From Anaerolineaceae bacterium (GTDB lineage: Bacteria > Chloroflexota > Anaerolineae > Anaerolineales > Villigracilaceae), in NCBI GenBank assembly GCA_009885525.1, contig VFKN01000050.1:1-40134 (forward strand): a stretch of 40,134 nucleotides of DNA, written 5' to 3'. Below, piece by piece: positions 1-6,907 of the stretch. Made by a program: the position numbers and the translations under genes. The notes below the pieces were generated by a model. The model did no database searches and had not been told where the DNA came from. It saw only the letters and a program-made list of their open reading frames with translations. Position 1 is the first letter of the stretch. Every line of letters starts with the position of its first letter.

Positions 1-67
1 ATCCGAGCAGCACAACAATGACAGGGATTGCCAAAAGATGTAAAGACCATAAACGTGTTTCGCGCAT
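1..67 (-). CDS. sdhD: Succinate dehydrogenase membrane anchor (SdhD-like), 5' end only
   Basis: Only the first 22 codons lie in the window; the gene runs off the left edge. The ATG (complement of 65-67) follows a good ribosome site, TAGGAG, 8 bases upstream. The peptide starts MRETRLWSLHLLAI and continues into a hydrophobic stretch, as at the N-terminus of small cytochrome b-type anchors of succinate dehydrogenase. It follows sdhA and sdhC on the same strand, which supports the call. The protein would help bind heme and quinone in the membrane. The identity rests on position and a short peptide, so it is provisional. No sdhB is visible; it may lie further left. Confidence 0.6.
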   Translation of the reverse strand, partial: MRETRLWSLHLLAIPVIVVLLG

Positions 68-83
68 AATGATTCTCCTATTC

Positions 84-163
84 GCCCTCACCCTCACCCT
101 AGCCCTCTCCCGAAGGGAGAGGGGACTCCCTTCCCCTTTCGGGGGAAGGGTTGGGGATGAGGG
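84..163. repeat. GC-rich double-hairpin intergenic repeat
   Basis: The gap between sdhC and the next gene is almost filled by two perfect short palindromes: CCCTCTCCC/GGGAGAGGG (103-123) and CCCTTCCCC/GGGGAAGGG (128-150), flanked by CCCTCACCC-type sequence. This looks like a REP-type dispersed element. Folded in the sdh transcript, it could stabilise the upstream mRNA or adjust expression of the last gene. Confidence 0.7.
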
Positions 164-176
164 AGCGAAGTGATAT

Positions 177-617
177 TTACGGGAAGAACAGACTCGATCC
201 GCCGAGAATGATAATCAGCGCGGCGAGCGCCATGATGATATAGGTCAGCGGGCGGTGATGCATCACAGAGGATGAATAGGGATAGATGGGTTCCTGCGGT
301 TTGCCAAGGAAGAAGCCCAGTTCGGTCATCAGCAAACGAATACCGTTCAACGCATGGAAAACTGCGGCGGCGAAAAGCAAATATTCGATGATCTTGAAGG
401 GCCACGAAGCGAACATGCCCATCAATTCCTGCCACGCTTCCACGCCGCGCATACGATTCGCTGTTTCCACGATGTGCAGAACCATATAGGCAATCAGGCC
501 CAGACCGGTGAGACGATGTCCGAGATACAGATAACGCTCAAAAGTATATTTCCCTGCATAGACCCAGCCTTTGATGCCGAGGCGATTGTTGTAAGCGGTT
601 GGTTTATTTGAGTTCAT
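177..617 (-). CDS. sdhC: Succinate dehydrogenase cytochrome b subunit
   Basis: This 146-residue protein has three membrane segments: around residues 30-52 (after YLGHRLTGLG), 75-98 and 118-140. The early YLGHR, the HIVE and the FHALNGIR motifs supply histidines and arginines expected near heme and quinone in the SdhC/cytochrome b556 family. The protein anchors the flavoprotein and iron-sulfur subunits and passes electrons to quinone. I chose the ATG at 617 because TAGGAG lies 8 bases upstream; a longer open frame extends upstream but lacks a comparable site. The gene begins 8 bases after the sdhA stop, so both are almost certainly on one transcript. Confidence 0.85.
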   Translation of the reverse strand: MNSNKPTAYNNRLGIKGWVYAGKYTFERYLYLGHRLTGLGLIAYMVLHIVETANRMRGVEAWQELMGMFASWPFKIIEYLLFAAAVFHALNGIRLLMTELGFFLGKPQEPIYPYSSSVMHHRPLTYIIMALAALIIILGGSSLFFP

Positions 618-625
618 AAATACTC

Positions 626-2338
626 CTAATATTTCCGCTCCACGGGTTTCCACATGGAGATATCAACAGGGATGTAATCCAACTTGGGGCCTTCGGGGGT
701 GATGGTGGCCATGGTGTGCTTTAACCAATTCTCGTCATCGCGGACTTTGAAATCACGGCGCGCATGTCCGCCGCGAGATTCGGTACGAGTCAATCCACCG
801 AGCGTGGCCACTTCCGCGACTTCGATCATGAAGCCGGTTTCGAGCGCGCGTTCCAAATCGGTGTTGTAGCGCAGCGATTTATCCTTGAGCGAAATATGCT
901 TGTAGCGTTCCTTCAACTCGCGGATCTTATCCAACCCTGCCTGCATCTGCTCGCCGGTGCGGAAGACGCCCATATTGATGTCGAGAGTCTTGCGTAATTC
1001 TTTTCTAATTTGATAATGGTCTTCGCTGCCTTTGGCTTCGATCAACTTATCCACACGCGCCCATTCTTCGTTCGCGGCGTTGACGGGATTTTCGGGAAGC
1101 GAAGCCTTCTCGCAGTAACGCGCGGCTTCTTCGCCGGTGACACGTCCCCACACGAGACATTCCGCCGTGGAGTTTGCGCCGAGTCTGTTCGCGCCATGCA
1201 ATGAAACGCAGGAGACTTCACCCGCCGCCCAAATATTCTCAACGGGCGTGTGACCTTTGATATCCGTATGCACTCCGCCCATCGAATAATGCGCGACAGG
1301 ACGAATGGGAATCGGTTTCTCAATTGGGTCAAGCCCAATATGTTTGATCGTAACTTCACGGATGAGCGGCAGACGTTCGAGAATTTTTTTTCTTCCGAGG
1401 TGGCGCAAATCCAGGTGGATGTAGTCCAAACCGTCGGGGCCGGGGAAGCCGCGGCCGGCTTCGATCTCGGTCATCTCGGAGCGCGAGACCATATCGCGTG
1501 GGGCGAGTTCCATTTTCGAGGGCGCGTATTCGCCCATGAAGCGCTCACCCTTCGCGTTGAGCAGCGTGCCGCCTTCGCCGCGGCAGGCTTCGGTCATCAA
1601 AATGCCGCTGGGGATTAATCCGGTGGGATGGAATTGCACGAACTCCATATCCTTGAGCGCGAGGCCCGCGCGGTAGGACATCGCCAGCCCGTCGCCGGTG
1701 ACTGTTTCGGAGTAAGTGGTGAACCCGAAGATTTGCCCCGCGCCGCCGGTGGCGAGGATCAGCGCTTTGCCGCGAATCAAAACCTTGCGGCCGTTGATCA
1801 TGTCGATCATGCTCAAGCCCGCGAAACGTCCGTTCTCGATAATGATCGAGGTGACAAAACCTTCGTCATAACGATTGATCTTTTTGGTGTGTTTCATCAA
1901 GGTGTCGTACAAAGTTTGCACTTCGAGGAAGCCGGTCTTATCGGCGGCAAAAACCGCGCGCGGATAAGTATGTCCGCCGAAGGGACGCTGCGCGATGTGT
2001 CCATCTTCGGTGCGCGACCAGGGAATGCCCCAGTGATCGAGGTGCAAAATTTCCTTGGGCATCTCGTGGACGAAGAAATCCACCACATCCTGATCCGCCA
2101 AAAAGTCAGAGCCTTTGACCGTATCCCAAGCGTGGAGTTCGAAACTGTCGCCCTTGTCCTGACGCATCACGGCGGCTGTCCCGCCTTCCGCGGCGACAGA
2201 ATGCGCGCGCATCAATTGCAGTTTGGAAACCAGCGCGATATCCAATTCCCCTTTACTTTGTTTTGCGGCTTCAAGCGCGGCGCGCAAGCCCGCCAAGCCA
2301 GTTCCTAAAATTACCAGATCGTGATTGTATACTTCCAT
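626..2338 (-). CDS. sdhA: Succinate dehydrogenase flavoprotein subunit
   Basis: This 570-residue flavoprotein oxidises succinate to fumarate in the TCA cycle and feeds the respiratory quinone pool. Visible motifs are the N-terminal dinucleotide fold (LGTGLAGLRAA, residues 11-21), the probable covalent FAD histidine in RAHSVAAEGG (His46), a GGHTYPR segment, the catalytic-region CRGEGGTLLN and HYSMGG, and the C-terminal ESRGGHARRDF and DDENWLKHT typical of SdhA/FrdA. Length is normal. The start at 2338 is preceded by GAGGAG at a workable distance; a 13-codon upstream extension is not needed. It is the first gene of sdhA-sdhC-sdhD(partial). Fumarate reductase is the main alternative; presence of icd nearby slightly favours the oxidative direction. 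Confidence 0.93.
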   Translation of the reverse strand: MEVYNHDLVILGTGLAGLRAALEAAKQSKGELDIALVSKLQLMRAHSVAAEGGTAAVMRQDKGDSFELHAWDTVKGSDFLADQDVVDFFVHEMPKEILHLDHWGIPWSRTEDGHIAQRPFGGHTYPRAVFAADKTGFLEVQTLYDTLMKHTKKINRYDEGFVTSIIIENGRFAGLSMIDMINGRKVLIRGKALILATGGAGQIFGFTTYSETVTGDGLAMSYRAGLALKDMEFVQFHPTGLIPSGILMTEACRGEGGTLLNAKGERFMGEYAPSKMELAPRDMVSRSEMTEIEAGRGFPGPDGLDYIHLDLRHLGRKKILERLPLIREVTIKHIGLDPIEKPIPIRPVAHYSMGGVHTDIKGHTPVENIWAAGEVSCVSLHGANRLGANSTAECLVWGRVTGEEAARYCEKASLPENPVNAANEEWARVDKLIEAKGSEDHYQIRKELRKTLDINMGVFRTGEQMQAGLDKIRELKERYKHISLKDKSLRYNTDLERALETGFMIEVAEVATLGGLTRTESRGGHARRDFKVRDDENWLKHTMATITPEGPKLDYIPVDISMWKPVERKY

Positions 2339-2488
2339 GAACAGCGTTCTCCTCGTAAAATGATACGAAATCACCAATTTAGACTTTATTGTAGGATTTA
2401 TTCCCGCTTTCCGTTAGTGATGATTGTCATTGAATGGGGGGATGGATAGCCCAAGGATTTTATTTGATCGAATTTAACGCGGATTTAC

Positions 2489-2600
2489 TCTCTCACACGA
2501 TTTTTTCGCCACCCTGATACCGCCGGGCTGCGCCTACAAAATCGGCTCAAGCCGATTGGCACACATTCATGGGGCGTGGACATTCATGCCAGAAGCAATC
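2489..2600 (-). pseudogene. Probable vsr relic (central and C-terminal coding pieces)
   Basis: On the minus strand, 2600-2560 reads CFWHECP followed by frame-disrupted sequence, matching the CFWHGCP signature of Vsr endonucleases. The plus-strand text at 2567-2597 aligns by eye with the same part of the vsr copy at 6591-6860. A second piece at 2489-2520 closely resembles 4490-4530, where a vsr C-terminal relic also lies. Part of 2585-2615 (GTCATTGCGAGGAG reversed) could instead belong to a dispersed repeat, so this is the weakest of the vsr relics. The rest of the 2339-2703 gap holds sdhA upstream DNA, the TIR gene promoter region and nothing else I recognise. Confidence 0.45.
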
Positions 2601-2636
2601 TCCTCGCAATGACATATTCATAATGAGAGGTGCTGG

Positions 2637-2665
2637 TTATGAACACTTATGTTTCACCGTATAAT
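2637..2665 (+). promoter_or_regulatory. Candidate promoter of the TIR gene
   Basis: A perfect TATAAT (2660-2665) lies 38 bases before the ATG. A weak -35 candidate, TTATGA (2637-2642), sits 17 bases upstream. Ribosome site AAAGGA is at 2691-2696. Confidence 0.4.
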
Positions 2666-2703
2666 GACATGAATTAAACTCAACCTTGCCAAAGGAATAT
2701 TTT

Positions 2704-4377
2704 ATGAAACCAAATATATTTATGAGTTACTCCCGCCGTGAAGTGGGTTTTGTAGATGACCTAACCCATAGGCTTGAAAAAGCGGGCTTCAACATCTGGT
2801 TGGATTACCGTAGTTTGATTCCCGGAACACCGTGGGCAGAGCAAATCAATAAGGGATTGAACGAAGCAGACCTGACCCTCTTTGTGGTTTCCAAAGAATC
2901 CATCGCCTCACCATATGTGGAACTGGAATGGCGGCATGCGCTTGAACATAACAAGCGCGTGCTGCTGGTACTCTTCGAGGCAGTGAGCCTCCCGCCTGAA
3001 TTGCAAAATTTGGAGTGGGTGGATTTTCGCGGCGGATATGAATCTGCGCTTAAGGATTTGATCAGCCGTTTGAATTCCCCCCGGCCGAATGAACAACCTA
3101 TTCCGCAATCGGGCTTCCGCGCCCCTTTTGTGATCTTCTTGACAACCGCACTGGCGTTATTGTCCGGTGTGGTTTCGCTGTTTAGTTTTTATACCATTTT
3201 GCTTCCATGGGTTTTGGTTCCTTTTGCAGGTCGTGTGCTCAAAAGAAATTTCGATTACGCGCAGGTGCAAACCACCTTGTGGCTTCAACCTGTGGGCTTA
3301 ATTTTGGGGCTGGTTTTTTTTGATAGCATGCAAGTGATCGATGATAGGATCGATGCTCAAGTGTTTTTTATGGACCTGCTGATGATTGTTTCAATCGTGA
3401 CAAGCATTGCTTTGCTGATGTTATTACGTTCTGCTGCATTGCAGCGCTGGGGCAGGCCTGAAGCGAATGCACCTAAGTTCGCCAACCCCTATAAGCCGAA
3501 CAATCCAAATCCGCGTCCCGTTCGTTTCTACATTGATCATGCCCCGCAAGACAGGTTGATCGCCAGGCATTTCTCAAGGGGATTGGTCAGATACAAGCAT
3601 GTCCCCGCAGCAGATGCCCAATCCGCAGAGGCTGTATTTGTATTGGTCTCCCGCTTCAAAACGGACACTGAAGCCAACCCTGAAACGCAGGTGGTTTTCC
3701 CGGTTCTGGTACAGACCGCGCAGCCTTCTGAAAAATTATCACGCGTACAATGGATCGATTTTCGCAGAGGAGTGCGTAAACTTGATGCCATTGCTCAATT
3801 ACTGCCCGAGCCTGCAAAATTGCTGGCAGCACTGGGAGTACGCCCCACCAATGGAGCACAGACTGTATTGCCCAATATTATCCGTGCAACCATCACATTT
3901 TTGACGATCATGATCATGATGAGTGTAGCTTCACTGCCGCTCTACATGGTGCAGGTTTTATACCGATGGGGCAGGGATATATTAATGAGTATGTTATTTC
4001 CACACTTGCTGAATTATGGAATCACGATAGTAATGTTTGTGGTTCTGTCTTATTTTTCAATTCGCGCGCTTACAGAGAGACGCGGGTGGTTGTCCTCGTT
4101 TTGGGTTTTCCTTTTTGTACAGATGGCGCTGCTGGCTTTGACCATTGTGCAGGTTCTTTTATTTAACGGAATCGAAGAGTTGTTGCTTTTAAAACAAATT
4201 GATGATGAAGTGGGACACCCCGTAACTCTGATGCAGCCTTTTCTCTTGATGGTTGGAGGCGTTCTGCTATTAGGTACATACGGACTTTTCCAGATAAACA
4301 CGGTCCGTCGTTGGTTCCCTGCTGCCATAGTAAATTTGGACATAATCCGCCGTTGGCTCCCTGCCAGAGTGAAATAA
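2704..4377 (+). CDS. TIR-domain membrane protein with a second, degenerate TIR-like region
   Basis: Residues 1-125 form a TIR domain: it starts MKPNIFMSYSRRE and carries IWLDYRSLIPG and the SPYVELEW segment, whose Glu75 matches the catalytic glutamate of NAD-cleaving TIRs. Two or more membrane segments follow (about 130-165 and 190-250). A soluble stretch (about 270-385) repeats the outline of the first domain (VFVLVSRF, VQWIDFRRG beside LFVVSKES, LEWVDFRGG) but lacks the catalytic SPYVE part. Several more membrane segments fill 395-545. The start at 2704 is 7 bases after AAAGGA. Prokaryotic TIR proteins are often abortive-infection effectors that deplete NAD; that role is inferred here. The gene stands alone between vsr relics in an accessory zone. 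Confidence 0.8.
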   Translation: MKPNIFMSYSRREVGFVDDLTHRLEKAGFNIWLDYRSLIPGTPWAEQINKGLNEADLTLFVVSKESIASPYVELEWRHALEHNKRVLLVLFEAVSLPPELQNLEWVDFRGGYESALKDLISRLNSPRPNEQPIPQSGFRAPFVIFLTTALALLSGVVSLFSFYTILLPWVLVPFAGRVLKRNFDYAQVQTTLWLQPVGLILGLVFFDSMQVIDDRIDAQVFFMDLLMIVSIVTSIALLMLLRSAALQRWGRPEANAPKFANPYKPNNPNPRPVRFYIDHAPQDRLIARHFSRGLVRYKHVPAADAQSAEAVFVLVSRFKTDTEANPETQVVFPVLVQTAQPSEKLSRVQWIDFRRGVRKLDAIAQLLPEPAKLLAALGVRPTNGAQTVLPNIIRATITFLTIMIMMSVASLPLYMVQVLYRWGRDILMSMLFPHLLNYGITIVMFVVLSYFSIRALTERRGWLSSFWVFLFVQMALLALTIVQVLLFNGIEELLLLKQIDDEVGHPVTLMQPFLLMVGGVLLLGTYGLFQINTVRRWFPAAIVNLDIIRRWLPARVK

Positions 4378-4416
4378 AATTCCCTGATTGCATTATCTAA
4401 AACGGCTTGCCCGTTT

Positions 4417-4515
4417 TTATAGCCGATTTATCAATTTCTCCGCAACTTTCTTTGGGATTTTCAACTCGCATGTAGCCGTTCGGATCTATTTCTCACACAC
4501 GATTTTTTCACCGCC
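4417..4515 (-). pseudogene. vsr relic, C-terminal coding part
   Basis: The minus strand from 4464 to 4417 encodes CELKIPKKVAEKLINRL and a stop, closely parallel to HELKITEKVTGKLRNLI at the end of the vsr copy at 6591-6860; the DNA of the two is also visibly similar. Upstream sequence to 4515 (GTGTGTGAG region) resembles the preceding vsr codons but contains an in-frame TAG and shows the frame has decayed. No start or catalytic part is present. It lies just downstream of the tetR gene end. The central part of what may be the same lost gene lies at 5955-6020, on the far side of the TetR/membrane-protein pair. Confidence 0.6.
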
Positions 4516-4522
4516 CCGATAC

Positions 4523-5095
4523 TCACGCCAGCATTGATTCGATGGCAGGCTGGGTCAACTGCTGAAAGATCGCATTCATGCGTTCAGGCGGATAGGGCAG
4601 GTCATGCTCGACCCACCAGGTGAGCAAGGCGATCAGTGAACTGGCCAGGTGATGGACAACAATTTCCAGCGGCACTTGTTTACTCGCATCCCATTGATCT
4701 TTGAGCGTTTCACGCATCAGCGCGGACAGGTATTTATGCATATGCGTGGACATGAGATTCCCACCCTGCTTCCCGACCAATGCCCGATAAACACCCGTAT
4801 AACTTTGCGCGTGCTGAAATACAACCAAACTCAAATCCCATACGCCGGCCTTCTCAACAGATTGACCCGTCAGATGCTGTTCAAACAGCGACCAGAGATT
4901 CTCGAACCCGCTCAGGAATAAATCCTCGATATCTTTGTAGTGCGAATAAAACGTGGAGCGGCCAACATTGGCGCGCTGAATGACATCCTGCACGGTGACC
5001 TTGTCGAAGCCTTTTTCGAGAATGAGTTCGATCAGCGCTGCATGCAAAACTTTACGCGTGCGTTGAATACGCCGGTCGGGGGATTCTTTTTCCAT
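4523..5095 (-). CDS. TetR/AcrR family transcriptional regulator
   Basis: This 190-residue protein has the TetR layout: a basic N-terminus (DRRIQRTRKVLHAALIELI), a helix-turn-helix around residues 32-60 (KVTVQDVIQRANVGRSTFYS, then HYKDIEDLF), and an all-helical ligand-binding region. The C-terminal part resembles the TetR_C domains typical of Firmicutes/Chloroflexi regulators. I chose the ATG at 5095 because TAGGAG lies upstream. It diverges from the membrane protein at 5398-5889, whose promoter carries a palindrome; repression of that gene and of itself is the simplest inference. The ligand is unknown. The pair lies between two pieces of a vsr relic. Confidence 0.85.
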   Translation of the reverse strand: MEKESPDRRIQRTRKVLHAALIELILEKGFDKVTVQDVIQRANVGRSTFYSHYKDIEDLFLSGFENLWSLFEQHLTGQSVEKAGVWDLSLVVFQHAQSYTGVYRALVGKQGGNLMSTHMHKYLSALMRETLKDQWDASKQVPLEIVVHHLASSLIALLTWWVEHDLPYPPERMNAIFQQLTQPAIESMLA

Positions 5096-5132
5096 CTTGT
5101 ATTCTCCTAACTTGGAAAACAACCAAAAAAAT

Positions 5133-5216
5133 TAACCACGAGGGGCACAAAGTATACGAAGTAATACAAATAAAACAGAAGGGCTTCCTTTGTGACCCTC
5201 GTGTCCTTTGTGTTTA
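5133..5216. repeat. Dispersed 'CCACGAGG...CACAAAG' inverted repeat
   Basis: The sequence contains AACCACGAGGGGCACAAAG and, in inverted orientation, GTGACCCTCGTGTCCTTTGTG, so a long imperfect hairpin can form between tetR and its divergent neighbour. A related fragment (AACCACAAAGGACACGAAG) occurs at about 39985-40012. It belongs to the window's set of dispersed intergenic repeats. Confidence 0.6.
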
Positions 5217-5296
5217 AAATGTTCTTGTTTTTTGTACAAGAATATAACTTCCAGTCTCCTCATTCCTGCACAGATCGGGCTGGAGTGTTCAGTATT

Positions 5297-5349
5297 GAAC
5301 GTTTGCGTTCGCACTGTTTGTTGACGTTTGTTCTTTCAGCCAGTATAAC
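5297..5349 (+). promoter_or_regulatory. Promoter and possible TetR operator
   Basis: A strong promoter reads TTGACG (5321-5326), a 17-base spacer, and TATAAC (5344-5349), about 50 bases before the membrane-protein ATG. Just upstream is the palindrome GAACG-TTTG-CGTTC (5297-5310), and a related half-site GTTTGTTC follows in the spacer. These are candidate operator elements for the divergent TetR protein; binding is inferred. Confidence 0.6.
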
Positions 5350-5397
5350 AAACTAAATATCGTGTTCAAAACAATTTATCGCTTTAGGAGAAAAAAA

Positions 5398-5889
5398 ATG
5401 AAAATCGAATTTGAAAACAAGTATGCGCGTTTAGCGTTGATCAGCATCACAGTGACCATGCTGATCACATCCATCCATCACGTCTACCGGCTGGGACTCG
5501 GCTTACTGATCCCCGCGCTGATTCTGACCATACTCCCTTACGCGCTGATGCGCTGGTATTCATCCTCCAAAAATGAAAACATCCTGAAAAGTTTTTCGCT
5601 CTTCAACGCGTTGATGTTCCTCTGGTTTGGATTCATCGACGGCTTTATGGATCATGTCTTCAAGGCGCTTGGCCTGCCAAACACCACATTTCTGCCCGGC
5701 AGCGATGCGGAAGTGGTCAAGACCGTCTTTTCCTTATGGTCTCCGGCGGCGAGTAACATTTTCTACGAAGGCACGGGCATATTGACGTTCGTCACTGGTG
5801 TTTTTGCGATGGTCTACGTGGTCAAGATGATCCAAACCAAACACGCGGCGGATAAAATTGCGGGACAATTGAAACCTGCGCAAAGTTAA
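5398..5889 (+). CDS. Small integral membrane protein of unknown function, TetR-linked
   Basis: The 163-residue protein has four predicted membrane segments (about residues 8-28, 33-52, 68-90 and 120-148) and short loops. I do not recognise a named family. The ATG at 5398 follows TTTAGGAG, a good ribosome site, and a well-formed promoter. A strong terminator follows the stop. The divergent TetR gene suggests that expression responds to a small molecule or stress, as for many small membrane proteins next to TetR regulators. A transporter or membrane-stress role is possible, but nothing in the sequence decides it. Confidence 0.75.
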   Translation: MKIEFENKYARLALISITVTMLITSIHHVYRLGLGLLIPALILTILPYALMRWYSSSKNENILKSFSLFNALMFLWFGFIDGFMDHVFKALGLPNTTFLPGSDAEVVKTVFSLWSPAASNIFYEGTGILTFVTGVFAMVYVVKMIQTKHAADKIAGQLKPAQS

Positions 5890-5906
5890 TCTGATCCGCT
5901 TACTAT

Positions 5907-5945
5907 AACGGGCAGGCCGAAATGGTCTGCCCGTTATTTTTTATA
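5907..5945 (+). terminator. Rho-independent terminator
   Basis: The stem AACGGGCAG / CTGCCCGTT (5907-5915 with 5927-5935) has a short loop and is followed by ATTTTTTAT. It lies 17 bases after the membrane-protein stop. Confidence 0.9.
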
Positions 5946-5954
5946 TAAATTATT

Positions 5955-6020
5955 CGCCAACTTCTCTCAAAATGGATGGTTGTTCTGCGACATATTCTCA
6001 TGGAGTGGACATCCTTGCTA
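5955..6020 (-). pseudogene. vsr relic, central coding part
   Basis: The minus strand reads, with one frame slip, GCPLHENMSQNNHPF, stop, EKLANN. The vsr copy nearby reads GCPKHANMPKNNRPF-W-EKKLQGN. The stop is TGA in place of the family's tryptophan TGG. The plus-strand DNA here aligns with 6748-6810 over about 60 bases, with most positions identical by eye. This is clearly the remains of a second vsr gene. It ends where the TetR/membrane-protein pair begins, and the matching C-terminal part appears beyond that pair at 4417-4515. Confidence 0.75.
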
Positions 6021-6030
6021 AAATACAAAG

Positions 6031-6067
6031 TAAAAAGAACTCTGAGAAAATCTCAGAGTTCTTTTTA
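6031..6067. terminator. Bidirectional terminator hairpin
   Basis: A near-perfect hairpin, TAAAAAGAACTCTGAG / CTCAGAGTTCTTTTTA with an AAAAT loop, has T-runs on both strands. It ends directly at the DUF2283 stop codon and separates the accessory genes on either side. Confidence 0.9.
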
Positions 6068-6274
6068 CTAGCCAACTAAAGGAGAGACTTGATAATCAAT
6101 CCTGCTCGGCACATTGACTCGCTGGGATGCGTCCATTATTTCCAGCGAGACTAGATTGCCTTTGTCATCATAATCCAAAATCACACCGGGCTTATCTTCG
6201 TCGCTTTCAGCAACAGGTGTTTCAGTAAAAATAATTGTCAGGGTATCGGTTTCACGATCATAAATAACTTTCAT
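6068..6274 (-). CDS. DUF2283 family protein, probable antitoxin
   Basis: This 68-residue protein has the DUF2283 pattern: an N-terminal MKVIYDRETDTLTIIF, then EDKPGVILDYDDKGNLVSLEIMDAS. The family consists of short acidic beta-rich proteins. The ATG at 6274 follows GGAGAT; a longer in-frame extension overlaps the upstream gene and is unlikely. It begins 4 bases after the stop of the DUF4258 gene, so the two are cotranscribed. DUF2283 genes are often found next to DUF4258 genes in a toxin-antitoxin-like arrangement. The antitoxin role is inferred from this pairing. Confidence 0.8.
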   Translation of the reverse strand: MKVIYDRETDTLTIIFTETPVAESDEDKPGVILDYDDKGNLVSLEIMDASQRVNVPSRIDYQVSPLVG

Positions 6275-6278
6275 GGAT

Positions 6279-6557
6279 TTATCTCCAATACTTCTCGATC
6301 TTACTTGTTCGGTAAACAGTAACAACATGCGGCGGAATACGGTCAATATCTACAAAAACACGAACAACATAGGTCTTGGGCGGCTGACTCATTTCAAGTT
6401 TTGCCTGATAGACCGCGCGCCCTTCCCGAACCAATTCCATTTGCTCAGGATTTGCCAACACATTTCTGACATCACTTTGACTGATCTCACGCCGTGCCAT
6501 TTCAGTTAAAGCATGGTCAGTAAAAATAAACTCACGAACTGGTTCGATGTTTGGCAT
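6279..6557 (-). CDS. DUF4258 family protein, probable RelE/BrnT-like toxin
   Basis: The 92-residue protein carries the DUF4258 outline: FTDHALTEMARREIS near the start, SDVRNVLANPEQ, a beta stretch GRAVYQAKLEM, and a C-terminal VVTVYRTSKIEKYW. The early histidine and the terminal YRTxKxxKYW segment are typical of this family, thought to share the small RelE-type ribonuclease fold. It is followed by DUF2283 and preceded by a perfect 19-base palindrome at its promoter, an arrangement expected for autoregulated toxin-antitoxin modules. Toxicity is not shown by the sequence. It lies between vsr relics in the accessory zone. Confidence 0.75.
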   Translation of the reverse strand: MPNIEPVREFIFTDHALTEMARREISQSDVRNVLANPEQMELVREGRAVYQAKLEMSQPPKTYVVRVFVDIDRIPPHVVTVYRTSKIEKYWR

Positions 6558-6567
6558 ATCTAGATAA

Positions 6568-6591
6568 AGTATAGCACTAAAATTTAGTGCT
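6568..6591 (-). promoter_or_regulatory. Palindromic operator and -10 box of the DUF4258/DUF2283 pair
   Basis: A perfect palindrome, AGCACTAAA-A-TTTAGTGCT (6573-6591), abuts a minus-strand TATACT (complement of 6568-6573) 11 bases before the DUF4258 ATG. It is well placed for autorepression by the encoded complex. No good -35 is seen. Confidence 0.5.
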
Positions 6592-6860
6592 CATTCGTCT
6601 TTTTCATGGATTAAATTTCTCAACTTCCCCGTAACTTTCTCCGTGATTTTCAACTCATGCTCCCACACACGGACAACTTTCCAGCCCAACTTCCGCAACT
6701 CGCGATTCACAAACTGATCCCTGACCTTATTCCCCTGCAGTTTCTTCTCCCAAAATGGACGGTTGTTTTTGGGCATATTGGCATGTTTGGGACAGCCATG
6801 CCAGAAACAGCCATCCACAAATAAGGCGAGTTTTTGCTTGGGAAAGACAAAGCCTAGCAC
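6591..6860 (-). pseudogene. vsr: Very short patch repair endonuclease (Vsr), 5'-truncated
   Basis: The 89 codons encode the C-terminal two thirds of a Vsr endonuclease: FVDGCFWHGCPKHAN, NNRPFWEKK, GNKVRDQFVNRELRKLGW, VVRVWEHEL. Vsr nicks beside T in T:G mismatches made when 5-methylcytosine deaminates. Family members are usually 130-150 residues. Here the N-terminal region is missing, including the PDxVF catalytic aspartate: the sequence reads VLGFVFP where PDFVFP is expected, and an in-frame TAA lies six codons upstream of the only available GTG. It is therefore probably inactive. It is the last cistron of the methyltransferase island, 47 bases after the nuclease gene. Confidence 0.8.
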
Positions 6861-6907
6861 AATTTCTGTGTCGCCTTAAATGGTTTAGTTCGGTATCATT
6901 TTATATT

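Noticed and set aside
1628-2308. Long open frame opposite sdhA
   Set aside because: It is a shadow of the high-GC third-position bias in sdhA; no domain and no ribosome site. The same applies to other long antisense frames, such as 15972-16772 in icd and 18652-19494 opposite the 690-residue gene.
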